Shown: piece after piece, positions 22,544-34,171 of the stretch
Position numbering within the stretch: position 1 is the stretch's first letter
Layout: the number at the start of each line of letters is the position of its first letter
Source of the DNA: Cerrena zonata
Taxonomy: Eukaryota > Basidiomycota > Agaricomycetes > Polyporales > Cerrenaceae
Reading direction: 5' to 3'
Assembly (NCBI GenBank): GCA_038087015.1
Contig: JASBNA010000002.1
Coordinates: 1,798,001 to 1,862,000 of the forward strand
Length of the DNA: 64,000 nucleotides
Notes under the pieces: generated by a model
What the model was told of the DNA's origin: nothing
Databases searched by the model: none
What the model saw: only the letters and a program-made list of their open reading frames with translations
Translations under genes and position numbers: made by a program

Positions 22544-23670
22544 ATGTCCGAGAAGATCGCTCGGAAACATCAGAACCAAACTAATCGGGCACGGCCACGT
22601 AATGGCATAGACAAAAAGGTCGTGTACAAAAGCGTCCTGGAAAATCCTTTTTGTGTAGAATGGTATTCCGACACCGCTTCATTCCATATGATATAAGTCT
22701 AATAATTCATAATATTGAAGGCCATCGATGTCTCCCAATGTGCAAAACATGTTGCTCGCACACGTCGTACAACATCTGGATGGTGTATCAGCCTACCACA
22801 GTGCAAAACATACGATGAATCGACAGAGCAGAAAACGACGTTCAGAAGGAATATCTTCTCGGAAGCGTCGTGGAGAGACTAGTCAATCCGATGAACGTAC
22901 CACTCCTGTTCGTCCCGATCAATTACGCGAGATGAGTTCTCCTAAACAAAGACTTATAGGATTCCTCTGGTGAATGCACAAAGGAAAATTATGACAACGC
23001 GAAGTCTCCGGAGATAGTCCACCACATGACAATTGGTATAAATGAAGTGACGAAGGACCTGGAACTCCAGGCCAGAACTGCGCGTCAGACATTGACTTCC
23101 GGTGCTGAAACCTCTGACAACGCCACTTCTCACTGTTCAAAACTCGTGCTCGTTTGTCGGGGAGATATAAATCCGCCGATCCTAATAGCCCATCTTCCGC
23201 AGCTAGTGGCCAGCTGCAATCTGACATCCTCATCTCACGGTCCTTCATTACGGGCACCAAAAGTCTGGCTTGCGCCCCTTGCGAAAGGAGCGGAAGAGTC
23301 TTTGGCCCAAGCCCTGGGGCTTAGAAGAGTCTCGGTTCTCACTATCAAGGTATGGTATCTTCTGCATAGATGCTCTAGATCTAACATAATGTTCTTCAAG
23401 AGTACTGCGCCAAATTTCCCAGAATTACTTTCACTTCTGGCTTCTATTCCTATTCTTACGCCTCCTTGGGCGCAACCGAGCACCCCGGGTACCTCTCTTC
23501 ATATTTTGCCAACACATATCAAACAACTTCGAACAACGGCACCCAAGAATATCAAAGAAGCACGACAGAAGAAAGTGCAAGCCAAGATCCTTGCGCGATC
23601 ACGGAAGAAAGCGTCCCGTAGCACTATGACAAAAATTCCACATCGAGCTGTCATTCCTCCCAAACCATAA
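22544..23670 (+). CDS. POP3-like (L7Ae-fold) RNase P/MRP subunit
   Basis: Exons 22544-22662, 22721-22907, 22960-23349 and 23401-23670 give 321 residues in frame. The N-terminal block VVYKSVLENPFCVEWPS across intron 1, then NMLLAHVVQHLDGV, matches what I know of fungal Pop3. The core has an L7Ae/L30e-like pattern: MTIGINEVTKDLELQ, KLVLVCRGDINPPILIAHLP and GAEESLAQALGLRRVSVLTI. The C-terminal tail is strongly basic (ARQKKVQAKILARSRKK), as expected for an RNA-bound nucleolar protein. Pop3 is a protein subunit of RNase P and RNase MRP for tRNA and rRNA maturation. Intron 2 has a weak donor (GTTCGT). Intron 3 (51 nt) is a multiple of three and might be retained. An unrelated L7Ae-like protein is the alternative. 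Confidence 0.6.
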
Positions 23671-24050
23671 ACTTTGTGTCCCTGATTTTGAAGGGATATC
23701 GGTGGCACCTTATATTGCTCCCCCTAATGAATCACCTTTTAAGATCGGGTCCGTTCTTGACATAACCAGAACAATATGATTGACGAATAAAAAGAGATTC
23801 TCTCACAGTTGAATTTTGGCTGGGGGGTGGGGGGTTGAATAATAGCTGCTTGCATTGATATGAGATGCAATGTATCATAAGTCACCGTAAGTCGATGGTG
23901 TCTTGTTTGAATTAATCCGGCCAGCAGCCAAACAACTAATGAACGTTCACAATTGCCTAATTTGGCGCTACACTGTTGGGCGTTTGTGACGGAGTTCTTA
24001 CGCTGCGAGGACGGTTCAGTGCCGGACAATCAAGAACGTGGAATTCCAGC
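23671..24050. other. Intergenic: 3' flank of the POP3-like gene and promoter of the dCMP deaminase gene
   Basis: 380 bp, tandem genes on the plus strand. A G-run (GGGGGGTGGGGGGTTG near 23821-23836) is present. No gene or structured RNA is supported. Confidence 0.4.
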
Positions 24051-25454
24051 ATGTTTATTGCGATCGTCGGGACGAGATATGCAGGTAAATCAACTGTAGA
24101 AGAGTATTTTGTGAAGGAGAAGGGGTTTACATCTGTGCGAGTGTCACCTAGCGATGTAGGTACCGACATTTTTACTGCGTTAGAAGTACTTGACCGTAGA
24201 TTGCAAACACAAGGATTCTTCCTCAGACGAAGTCGATGAAGTAATTTCATCTTCAGATGATGAAACTCCTCATCCTAAACATGATGAAGCAATAAATCGC
24301 TTCCGTCCTGTTTCTTTTCTGATGATGAATTCACCCGCGACTTCTTTCTTTCCTTCAGCTACACAGAAACCGAAAACGGCGAAACAATCATTCCTATCTG
24401 CTGTCAATCTTCTGGATTACGTGACAAAGAATTGGAAATCCAATTTTGTCACCGTTGATCTGGACACTGAAGAACTACTGCAACCATTTCTCATTCGGCC
24501 CTTCGTTCTAGTTGTGTATGTCGATGCTCCCCTGCTCACCCGGTTCCAGCGCTGTCTGCAGTAAGTCCGTGATCATTTGTATCATGAATGTTATCTGATA
24601 GCCGTGGAAGATCAGAACGCCGTGCTTCGTCGCTCCGTGACTTCATTCAGGAGCACGATGCGTCCTTCTACGGATCGAAACAGCCCAATGGCGTATCACA
24701 AACAGACTTGGCACAAAACATTGCATCAGGTCATCCACTTCGGGGACTTACTAGTTATGCTCACATAACCGTTATTAACGGATCGAGCTCACTACCCACA
24801 TTCTATACCCAGCTTGAAGAGCTCGACCTTCTGAATCCAGAACGACTACGACCTAGTTGGGATACATACTTCATGCAGCTCGCTTCACTAGCGTCTCTGC
24901 GCTCAAACTGCATGAAGCGTCGGGTTGGTGCTATTCTCGTTCGAAACAATAGAATATTAGCTACTGGGTGCGCCACAATGAGATAGTTAGGGCGGGCAAC
25001 TTACCAATGCATTCCTCAGCTACAACGGAACACCTAGGGGATTAACAAATTGTAACGAAGGCGGTTGCAGGAGATGCAACAACGCTAGCGAAACTTCTGA
25101 TGAATGTGTCTGCCTCCATGCCGAGGAGAACGCCTTGTTAGAGGCAGGAAGAGAGAGGATCGGCAATGGTGCCGTCATCTACTGCAATACGTGAGCCCTC
25201 CCTGCACCCCGTACCCTTGTGAATAGCTTACATGTGAAGCAGTTGTCCTTGCCTCAAGTGTACCATCAAGATAATTCAAACTGGTGTTAAGGAAGTGGTA
25301 TACAATCTCAGCTATAAAGTGTTAGTGTCTTTATCGCGGGTGTTATATTGAATTTGCTTAAACTTAACCGTTTTCCAGAGACGATGATTCAGCAGCACTC
25401 TTCAAGGACGCAGGAGTGACAATTCGCCGACACGCACCTCCGCCGGAGTGTTAA
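24051..25454 (+). CDS. DCD1: Deoxycytidylate (dCMP) deaminase with N-terminal kinase-like P-loop domain
   Basis: Six exons (24051-24159, 24200-24560, 24602-24967, 25020-25190, 25243-25320, 25379-25454) give 386 residues in frame. The N-terminus [20 protein letters not shown] has a Walker-A-like GxxxxGKS, as in yeast Dcd1. An acidic serine-rich insert follows, then [17 protein letters not shown]. The C-terminal half is the zinc-dependent deaminase: [20 protein letters not shown], the Cys cluster [10 protein letters not shown], the catalytic [13 protein letters not shown] (His, Glu) and CPCLKC, whose cysteines bind the catalytic zinc. The enzyme converts dCMP to dUMP, feeding dTMP synthesis, and is normally regulated by dCTP/dTTP. 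Introns 1 and 2 are only 40 and 41 nt. The gene ends 26 bp from the convergent TTI1 gene. Confidence 0.85.
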
Positions 25455-25480
25455 AGAATTTTCCATACGTTAAGGTTAGG

Positions 25481-28400
25481 TTACAATAGAATCCTATGTA
25501 GATTATCTCCTATATCCCACTGATTTTGTTGAAGGAATAGCCAAGAGCCCACCGAATTTTGCGTCGCAGATAGAGCAAACCATATAGCATCAGCGTTGTT
25601 CTTGCTCAAGATTATGTATAGATCCCTCGCGAGAGTTTGGAGCTCCTTGTGGGCTTGCTTGTGTAGGAAACGCCTAAATGATAAAATAACTTCCCAAACT
25701 GAGGAGTCGTGAACCTGGACATGTTTTGCTGCAGAGACCATAGTCTTCAGTACACCTTTGTACATGCGATGCGAGTGAGTATATGCGGATTGTGTACCAA
25801 CGGAGCCGTGTCCGCGACGTGCCAATGCGCTGCTTGAATCTGCAGCATCGAGTTTAGCTAGCATCGTTTTGAACCTAGGCCATATATCGTCCCAAATTCT
25901 TCTGTACATGAACTCCCCGTGGTGGGTAGCAAGGGATTCAACGAGGGAAACTGCGGCGCTGACGACAAACGCTTCAGGGTCTGATAGCCTATTCAGAATG
26001 AAGGGCCATGCACGATGAATGGAAGGCAGGATTGCAGATCCGGGGAGCACGGCCGCGCCTGAGCTAAGTAGGGACAAAATGCGAGCGCGAATGAGCGGGG
26101 AACCGTGCGTAAGGAAGTACAGCGATCGCGTTACGATCTGAGAAGTCAAAGTTTGTATGGGGGTAATTTGTGGTTCATCAACAGGGTTTGTGTCTTCGTC
26201 TCTTGCACCTTCCTCAGACCCTGTTTCCTCTCTACTCCACGCCTGCTGCGGGACTGGCCCTATATCCACATCGTCATCGTCGGTCGCCGCAGGTTTATGT
26301 CTGTTGGAGAACCAGTTTTGAAAATCTTGCATATTTTCTACATTCTGAGTTTCGTCTCTGGCATGTTCTTGCGGTTGCATCTCATCACCGGTATCCGCCG
26401 CAATAACGGCAACAACTTCTGCAAGTACGGCCACCAGCCCATCGACGAGAATTTCATACCCGTGGTATTCATCGAGACGATCAAAACATTCTTCCACCAC
26501 ATCGCCAGCCTTCTGAACCACATCTCGGCCCACTAGACGAACGAGTACAGTCAGCACCCGTGTGGCATCGACATCCAGCCAGCGACGAGTCAGATGCCTG
26601 GACACTGCGTCTAAAGCATAATCGAAATTGGATAATAACATATTAGCCGGTGTAGCATAAGAGGTGGTATTTGCAATATATTGCAGAGTCGCTAAGGCTG
26701 TTGTAGACACGATGTCAACTGGCGAAATCAATGAATGTAGGATGGGGTACAGTGCATGCAGCAGCAGTGACGTGAAACGTGCCTGGAGGATTCCGGCCGT
26801 TAACGATAGTAATTGTAGCAACAGCGCTTTGTGCACCGCTACTTGAGACGATAACGGATGACCATTCATCGACGGTAAGGAAGGTTGGTGTTGCTGTGTC
26901 TCGCGTATCGGAATCAGCCCACGAACATGCTCGACGACAAGAACTTCGTTCGATTCCGGCATTGGATCATCGGTAGACTTTCGATTAGCTTCTAGATCTT
27001 CAGGATCGACCTGCCATTCGTCTGCTATTGTTTTGGTAAAACCTCTAGCAAATTTCACCAACCGCTTCGAACGCTTCGTTAGATCCGCGTCATTAAACGT
27101 GTCGACGAGAGACAATCCGCCAACTCCCTCCAATAATCGAGATGCACACCATAAAGCCGACGTAGCTCGGGTTCCGCGACTACCAAAACCTACAGCAAGA
27201 AACCACTCCACTGCGAATATAGCCTGGTCTCCGGCTGCCCGACCCATGGAGTGAAACATTCCTTCCAATGCCTGCTGAGCGGTATGTGATGAAATATGTC
27301 TCAACAGCAGTGGAGGGAAAGTGGGGGTATTTGATGATGAGGCGTCGCCTTCCAGTGCCAGAAGACCTGTGGAAGTGCTTGTGTATGTGATTGAAGGCGA
27401 GGAAAGTTCTATAACCGAAAGTAGGCCCCATCCCCATCGTTCGATACCACCGTTCGCACCAAGAAGTCGTCCAACTCCCTGGGAGATGGCGTCGATCCGT
27501 TGTGCAGGGTTGTTAGCTGAAGCAAGTTCGCATACAGCACGGACTATGTTGGCAGCGTGTTCAATCTTTGTGTCGGCATGTAAAGGTATCAGGCGCCGTA
27601 GGGCCCCAAGGTTGTCCCGTGTGATTTGAAGTACGACTGGCAGTAGAGTTGCACTCGATATAGAGGACTTTTGGAGAAGATCCAAAAGGTGAACACGAGA
27701 GACTCTAGATACTGAGTCGAAATCTGATGCTGAGAGAGCCAACAGAAATGAAAGTAAGAGCGCATGCGATTGGGGTAGGGTGACGATTGTTTGTTGCAAG
27801 ATGAGACCAGACGTTTCTGCCAAAGCTAGGAGAGCCGAAGGGGTCGGATGCGATACCAACGGTTGTAAGGAATTCAGCGCAATGTGTAGCTGCGATGCCA
27901 CGGCATTCAACCAAGAGGGCGACCTTGACACCATATACTTTGAACTCGACGGCTCAGACTGGTAGGAATGATCAATACCATTAGTAAGGTCATCCAGACC
28001 CTGAACAATCTGAACAACTCCTGCACGTTGGCAAATTGCATCTCCAACAGACTTGACAACGATTTCCTGCATTGCCTTCAATGAAGCAGATACAATGTCG
28101 CCATTAGCCCATCCTCGGGATGTCGTGCGACCTAACGCAATCCGACACATACGACTAACGACACCAGGAAGAATAGAAGGCGCAAAGTCGTCGAGAAGAT
28201 AGAACTTGAATATCGAGTATAATACTTCAAGAGATATTTTCTGCGTCGACCGAGTGCTGGATTCAGTCATCGACAGCAAGGAGTCAATGGTCTGACCCAT
28301 TATTGGGATGAACTTTGGTTGCTGAGTGAACTTCCGGAATTTAGCCAGAATGTTGGAGGCATGCCCTTGGGAGTCCGGGGACGCATCATTGGGTGAGCGT

Positions 28401-28931
28401 TCATGAACTAGGGCCCAAAGACACTTTACAGCAGCTTCCTTGGTTTCGTCGCTTCTTTGCTTCTCTTTCCCCTTCCCCTCCAGCCCGCCTATAACCGCAC
28501 CGCTCAACAGGAAGAGCTGCTCCCATACTGCTTCGTCCATGGTCCACCACCAGCTCTCGCACAATAAAGCAAGTATTGTGAAGAGCTGTTCTAAGACCTG
28601 ATCTGGAATGGTATGCATGGGATTTCGTCGAAATACGGTAGAGATGGGAAAGAACACGTAGGATATGAGAGAAGGCTTGAGGATGCTCCCATTGCTTTGC
28701 GTTTGATGCAAAACTGAGATGAGTTCTCTCAAGAGCTTAGAGACCTTGGGTATGGAGTCTGGGGTAAGGTACGACTGATCAGACAGGGGAACGCAAAGCG
28801 ACTTGAACTAAATATAAGAGTATCAGCGCGTCGATGAGCATGAATTAAAGAATAGATAGTTGACAAAATACTTTTTGGAATATCTCTCTCGACTCTTGGT
28901 TGGGGCCACTAGTCTGCCCAGTGCCAGCCAT
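25481..28931 (-). CDS. TTI1: TELO2-interacting protein 1 homologue (HEAT/ARM-repeat TTT complex subunit)
   Basis: Exon 1 (28872-28931) encodes MAGTGQTSGPNQESREIFQK and joins over a 63 nt intron (28808-28871) to the long exon 25481-28807, for 1128 residues. The splice restores the family N-terminus (IFQK-FKSLCVPLSDQ). The rest is an all-helical solenoid of HEAT/ARM-type repeats with an acidic spacer near residues 845-890 (DDDDVDIGPVPQQ). The C-terminal block (SPLIRARILSLLSSGAAVLP, WPFILNRLSDPEAFVVSAAV, WPRFKTMLAKL) is the most conserved part of Tti1 as I know it. Tti1, with Tel2 and Tti2, matures PIKK kinases such as TOR, ATM and ATR through Hsp90. A 143-codon antisense frame inside it is a shadow. 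Confidence 0.8.
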
Positions 28932-29289
28932 GGTTAGGGTTCGCTTGAGTTATGATTGGTTAGGTCATCGAGTATGTTGAAGACGATTGGGGTAAGATAC
29001 CTTAAGTAGTGAAATATTTTACGAGAATGTTAGTGTATGGTATCGCATATGCATGTGGGTGTTTTGAAGACAAAATCGAGGACCATGAGAGAGTGGAACT
29101 TACGCCATTGAGATCTCAGATCTTCCCGGGCTTATTGAATAGACGCGCAAACAGGAATCCGCCGTGGGCTTCGAAACTTTTTAGAGTGACCTTTGCTCCT
29201 CCAAATTTCTACCAACATGTTCCGCAAACTACTTGCTCATGTTACATCCCTCCAAACTACAAGTCTGATTTCTGGATAGGACTTTTTCC
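28932..29289. promoter_or_regulatory. Divergent promoter between TTI1 and para-aminobenzoate synthase
   Basis: 358 bp separate two divergent starts, so both core promoters are here. The plus frame at 29009-29317 is open through the region but only overlaps the pab1 start in another frame, so I treat it as non-coding. No specific factor sites are assigned. Confidence 0.45.
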
Positions 29290-31683
29290 ATGGCCGGTTG
29301 TCCTCGAGTATTGCTAATCGATTCATACGATTCATTCACCCATAAGTAAGTTGGTGGGCATACTTTGTTGTACAAATATATGTCTAATCACACGTAGTCT
29401 CGCAGCTTTATGTCAACGCGCCATACCAGACTGTACCGTGCACATCATTCGAAACGACCAACTTTCACTCGAGCAGGTCATTTCTGTCCTCCCCTATTTC
29501 TCTGCTATCATCGTAGGACCTGGACCAGGCACACCGGATCGTGATGAGGATGTAGGAATACTCAAACACCTGTGGAAAATATCGGATGATCACCTCATTC
29601 CAATATTTGGTGTCTGCCTTGGGTTGCAGAGTTTAGCTTTGGCCTTCAACGCAGAAGTTCGGAGACTTGATGTCGTTAAACACGGCCAAATCTCGCGAAT
29701 ATACCACGACGATTCGGAGCTATATGAAGGTGTCGGAGATGTTCATGCCGTTCGATACCACTCGCTCCACGTGGACTTAACCCATAGTCATCACCTTGAA
29801 CGACTGGCCTGGGCGGACGATGGCGAGGAAAACGGCGTAGTCGTAATGGCCATCAAGCACCAGACCAAGCCATTCTGGGCCGTACAATACCATCCAGAAT
29901 CTGTTCGTACCTCAGGCGGTGGAGAGGACGTTCTTCGTAACTTCTGGCGATCAGCTCAGTCCTGGACTTCTGCCCATCGACAGGTTCTGCCATGGGACGT
30001 CAAGCTAGACACTCTCGTCGGTAATCCATGGCCAAACCTTCTGTCCTCATCTCCACCCCAAGTTTCTACTACTGTCACTGTCAAGACACATGTCATAAAA
30101 GAGCTGTGTCTATCCGTCACAGATATCTGTGAGGCTTTAGGTGTCGACTCCGATTCCACAGATTTTGTACTGTTGGACTCTGCTGCACAGCCAGGACGTT
30201 TTTCAATTATAGGATGTCTCGATGATTTGTCGATGCGGATTAACTATCATCTAGAAGAACCCGACACCATAAAGGTTACACAGTGTGGTCGTGTGACCTC
30301 CATGCCACTCGCCCCACACGACATATGGACCTGGTTGGCAGATTTCATGAGAACACGACGAGCTTCGGGAGGCGACGAGCATCTACCGTTCTGGGGTGGT
30401 CTGATCGGTTATCTTAGCTATGAAGTCGGCGTCGCGAACCTTAACTCGACTTTCCCTCCTCGAGCACACGACTCGTCATTCCCTCAACATCCTGATGTCA
30501 ATATGGTCTACGTCGATCGTACCATTGTTGTTGATTCATTCACTGGCCAAGTTTACCTCCAAACTCTTCGTGTCGACGATGACGCATGGTTCACAACCAT
30601 TAAGGGCGTCTTGAAGTCTCATTCCCATTCCTATGGTCGGCAACCAGAACCAATCAAACCCCGGTCCCGGGCGAAAGCAGCTTCTTCAGATATGACCGTT
30701 CAGTTACCAGACCGGGCAACATATATCTCCCGTATACGTCAGGCGAAGGAGTACCTCTACTCCGGCGACTCATATGAACTTTGCTTGACGGCACCTAGTC
30801 GTATATCACTGAAATCGACGAAGCTGACCTCCTGGGACCTCTACAAGACCCTCCGGAAAAGAAACCCAGCACCACACGCGGCCTATCTTCGTCTGGGCGC
30901 ATCTACTCTCGTTTCTTCATCCCCAGAACGATTTCTTTCGTACTCGAGACCTCCGGGAGTAGTTTGTCAGTTGCGGCCCATCAAGGGTACCGTGCGCAAA
31001 GGGCCTGGTGTTACGCGTGCCGTAGCTGAGCAAGCACTAGTGGGTAGTCCCAAGGAGGTTGCCGAGAACCTTATGATTGTAGACTTGATCCGTCATGACC
31101 TGCACGGAGTAGTGGGCAATGACGTTACCGTTAAACAGTTCTGCAGTGTTGAGGAGTATCACACTGTTTGGCAACTAGTCAGCGTAATCGAGGGCAGAGC
31201 CGATGCTGCACACGATCATCATGAGTTGGGTTGGGAAGCGCTTCGGCGTAGTCTGCCTCCAGGTCAGTACAAATTCCTTATCTGCAGTTGACAGACCGTG
31301 GTTAACGATCTTTTCTGGATTCAGGGAGTATGACTGGTGCGCCGAAAAAGCGGAGTGTCGAGATTCTGCACACCTTGGAGGTCGAACCTCGAGGGATATA
31401 CTCTGGTGTCTTCGGTTATTGGTGCGTAAGTGGGGCAGGAGATTGGTCGGTAACCATCCGTACATGTTTCAAACATGATCCCCATCGAGAACAAGGTTGT
31501 GCTACGGGGAACCAACGCCAGGGCCACAATGATGCAGGGTCAGGTGTGAATGATGAATGGATGTTGGGTGCTGGGGGTGCGATTACTGCACTTTCTGACC
31601 CAGAGGCTGAGTGGGAAGAGATGATAGTCAAGGTCGAGAGCGTTCTGCAGGCCTTTGAGGAAGCCCATTCACAGCATGTTTGA
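29290..31683 (+). CDS. pab1: Para-aminobenzoate synthase (aminodeoxychorismate synthase), glutaminase-synthase fusion
   Basis: Exons 29290-29345, 29398-31262 and 31325-31683 give 759 residues. Residues 1-240 are the class I glutamine amidotransferase: LLIDSYDSFTHN, GPGPGTPDRDE, the nucleophile-cysteine block GVCLGLQSLALAF and the YHPESV His/Glu. Residues about 255-380 correspond to the PabB N-terminal component I region, and about 470-759 to the chorismate-binding domain (SGDSYELCLT, LRPIKGTVRKG, PPGSMTGAPKKRSVE across intron 2, RGIYSGVFGYW). The fused enzyme makes 4-amino-4-deoxychorismate from chorismate and glutamine, the first step of the PABA branch of folate synthesis. The lysine in PIKGT separates PabB-type enzymes from anthranilate synthase, which supports this call over TRP-type enzymes. 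Confidence 0.9.
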
Positions 31684-32229
31684 TTCTTCCATTCTGACCG
31701 TTCAGTTTTGTACGATCTCCATTCTTCCGCAAAACCGTCAGCTAATTACCTCCAGTATATAGTTCTTCCGGGTTACAAGTAATTCAACTTACACCGTTGA
31801 CGGTTATACGTTATAGTAACGGATATAATCAATAATGATGATCGATATCTTTTTGCTCGCGGACCTTGACTCTCTCTAAACCAATCTGCAGAGTTGGGCA
31901 ACGAACGTGCGCATGCGCGCCTGAATGTGCCTGAGAATACCCTGTCTCATCGCCGACGCGTTCTGCACTTTAATTGTACAGTCCTTCTGCGTGCCTAGCG
32001 TAGGTCATCATGGACCTTCGCCTTGGCCGACAGTCTTTGCCTTGTTTCCTCTTGTTTCTTCCATCTTGACTTGCGACTCTCGACTTTGCTCTTGACGTAC
32101 TTCCATTTCTATTCCTTGCTTGTGACCGGAATAGCCCCAGGATCACCCTAGCGCCATATAAGCCTCTTCTAGCGTCTCAGCAAGTGGGTAGGTGTCGCTT
32201 ATATACACCATCCCCCACAATCTGCTAGC
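31684..32229. other. Intergenic: 3' flank of pab1 and promoter of DUF6593-like gene A
   Basis: 546 bp. It includes a GCGCATGCGCGC string near 31910-31920 and a CT-rich tract at about 32030-32115 that is typical of a fungal core promoter or leader for the downstream gene. No coding frame is supportable. Confidence 0.45.
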
Positions 32230-33306
32230 ATGTATCGCCACGCTTCCTCGTCACATGAAAGGAGAGGGCATTCAACAAGGTTCGTCTTGCTTTACTTCCA
32301 TCAACGTCCTTGCTAAATGCCTTCTGTAGTGTCAGCCGGCCTACTCACACGACAGAATCATGGACCGCAATGGCTGAATATCCTGGAACAGTCATCCCAA
32401 TTCACTCTTCACCACCTATCGCGTACCAACAGCCACACTCTCAACGTCCTAGAGCAAGCTCCAATTTCTCAGATCCATCCAACTCTAGCCATTCCGCTTC
32501 CTCCTCAGGTCAATGGGCTCCGACGACCGCTCGAACTTCTGTACATCCCTCACCTATTCACTCAAACTATGGCGATACCACGCATTATTCTTTCCGTCAA
32601 GTAGACTTTAACTCGATGAAGGTGGTTAGGACACCTGAATCGGAGGACCAAGCACCCGTTTATTCCATCACAGTACTCATGAATTGTTTCATGCCTCTGA
32701 GCTCTGTTACCAGAGTTACAAGAGGTGCGCCTGGTGAGGGTCCCGTTGTGGGAGAGTTTGAGTGAGTAATATGTATTGCTTGCAGGGTTCTGACTCTTTC
32801 TGACTCTACGATAGAACAGGGATCTCGTCCATAGAAGGAAGAATCCATTTTGAGCGCGACGGCAAAGGAAGCCGAAACCTAACAGACATCTTCAAAAGGT
32901 TACCCGGTTCGAAGTTCTCCAGAGAAAAGGCGAGTGCTTAAAATAGCTGCAATCACTTCGTGCTTCTAAACTTCATTCAATTGTAGTCTAAAAATTGGGA
33001 ATGGCATCGAGGACCTTTCCGATTAGCTTGGGAGAAATCCTCTAAGGCGAATGAATACACTGTACGCATCATATTCATGATCGTTGACTATGACTGAAAC
33101 TTTAGCAGTGTTATACACATGGAGAACACACAACCCCACTCGCTAAACTGCGGTGGGTAGTCGGTGGTTCCCCAGCTACGGTCACATTGGAGGTCACCAA
33201 CTCGAGCCATGAACTCTTCGATGACATTATCGTGTCTGCACTACTCGTAGAGCAGAGACGGCGATGCCCCATGGAAGGGGACGAAAATCGAGCCCTTTTC
33301 AACTAG
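32230..33306 (+). CDS. DUF6593-like protein, paralogue A
   Basis: Five exons (32230-32279, 32330-32761, 32815-32929, 32987-33061, 33109-33306) give 289 residues in frame. About 95 disordered S/P/N-rich residues precede the domain: SFRQVDFNSMKVVRTPESED, YSITVLMNCFMPLSSVTRV, GEFETGISSIEGRIHF, NWEWHRGPFRLAWEKSS and LFDDIIVSALLVEQRR. The pattern matches the uncharacterised beta-rich domain I know as DUF6593 in mushrooms, where it occurs in expanded families. Function is unknown. Intron 3 (32930-32986) has a GC donor, AAG|GCGAGT, because no in-phase GT alternative works. A paralogue follows 865 bp downstream with the same intron positions and phases. Confidence 0.7.
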
Positions 33307-34171
33307 TCGACAGGTTAGAGTCGTGTCTCTAGTGTTCCATATGTCGTTGCTTTCGTTCTATCACACTTGACGTGTTTCATATTCTTACATCTTTTTTGCT
33401 CATTTTGGACTATAGTAATAGTAGATGCGTGTAGCTTTAGTTGGGATCTATACCTTTGTATACATGTACTTGTTCAATGTTCATTGCCACATTTAGTCAT
33501 AACTGCACTCCGAGCCGTTGGCGAGTTCGATCCAGTTTAGACAAGCTCTCAGTTGCATCCTGACATCGCTGCAGGACTCGGTTACAAAAAAGACTGAAAA
33601 CATTCTTCTCTCTGTCAAGGAAGCGATCTGCCAAACTTGCAGACTAAGCGGTTCCGTACCTTGTATTGCCTTGGGTTAAGCCCCGCCATGATTTCTGTAC
33701 TGACTCGATATACAATATTGCGGCAGGTTGCACTGACCAGTGCTAGTGGATGGCAATCTATAATCTATAGGAGACAGAAAGGCTTTGGGACAAATGCAAA
33801 GGTTTCCAGTTGTGAAAGAGCTCGTGTTATTCCCACAGGTCTGCCTTGAATCCCGAGTGGCTAACTCGACGAACGTGTGCTGTCAAGATGTCATACCCGG
33901 ATATACTATAGGTACACGGCCATTGGGAACGAGTCGTACTGCCTTTCTACAAGAGTGTTCCATTATAAGCTTTCATGAGTTAGCTCCTCATATACCTTCT
34001 TGTGCTCGTCGTCTCTCCTCGTACACCTTCACTCTAACCCATATACCCAATTCTAACACTCGGAACTTGATACATACCGTAAGTTCCTTACGGCTCTTTT
34101 GGTTCTAGAGCTGATATCATCATCGGCAGCACAACTAAACCTTCCATAACTTGGTCGTACGACATAGCAAT
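33307..34171. other. Intergenic spacer between the tandem DUF6593-like genes
   Basis: 865 bp with no supportable gene. Short plus frames at 33637-33849 and 33785-34108 lack domain features and do not resemble the flanking paralogues, so I see no third decayed copy. The right part should carry the promoter of paralogue B. Confidence 0.4.

Noticed and set aside
26105..26536. 143-codon plus-strand frame inside TTI1
   Set aside because: It lies fully antisense to the conserved TTI1 coding exon, shows no domain and has shadow-frame composition.
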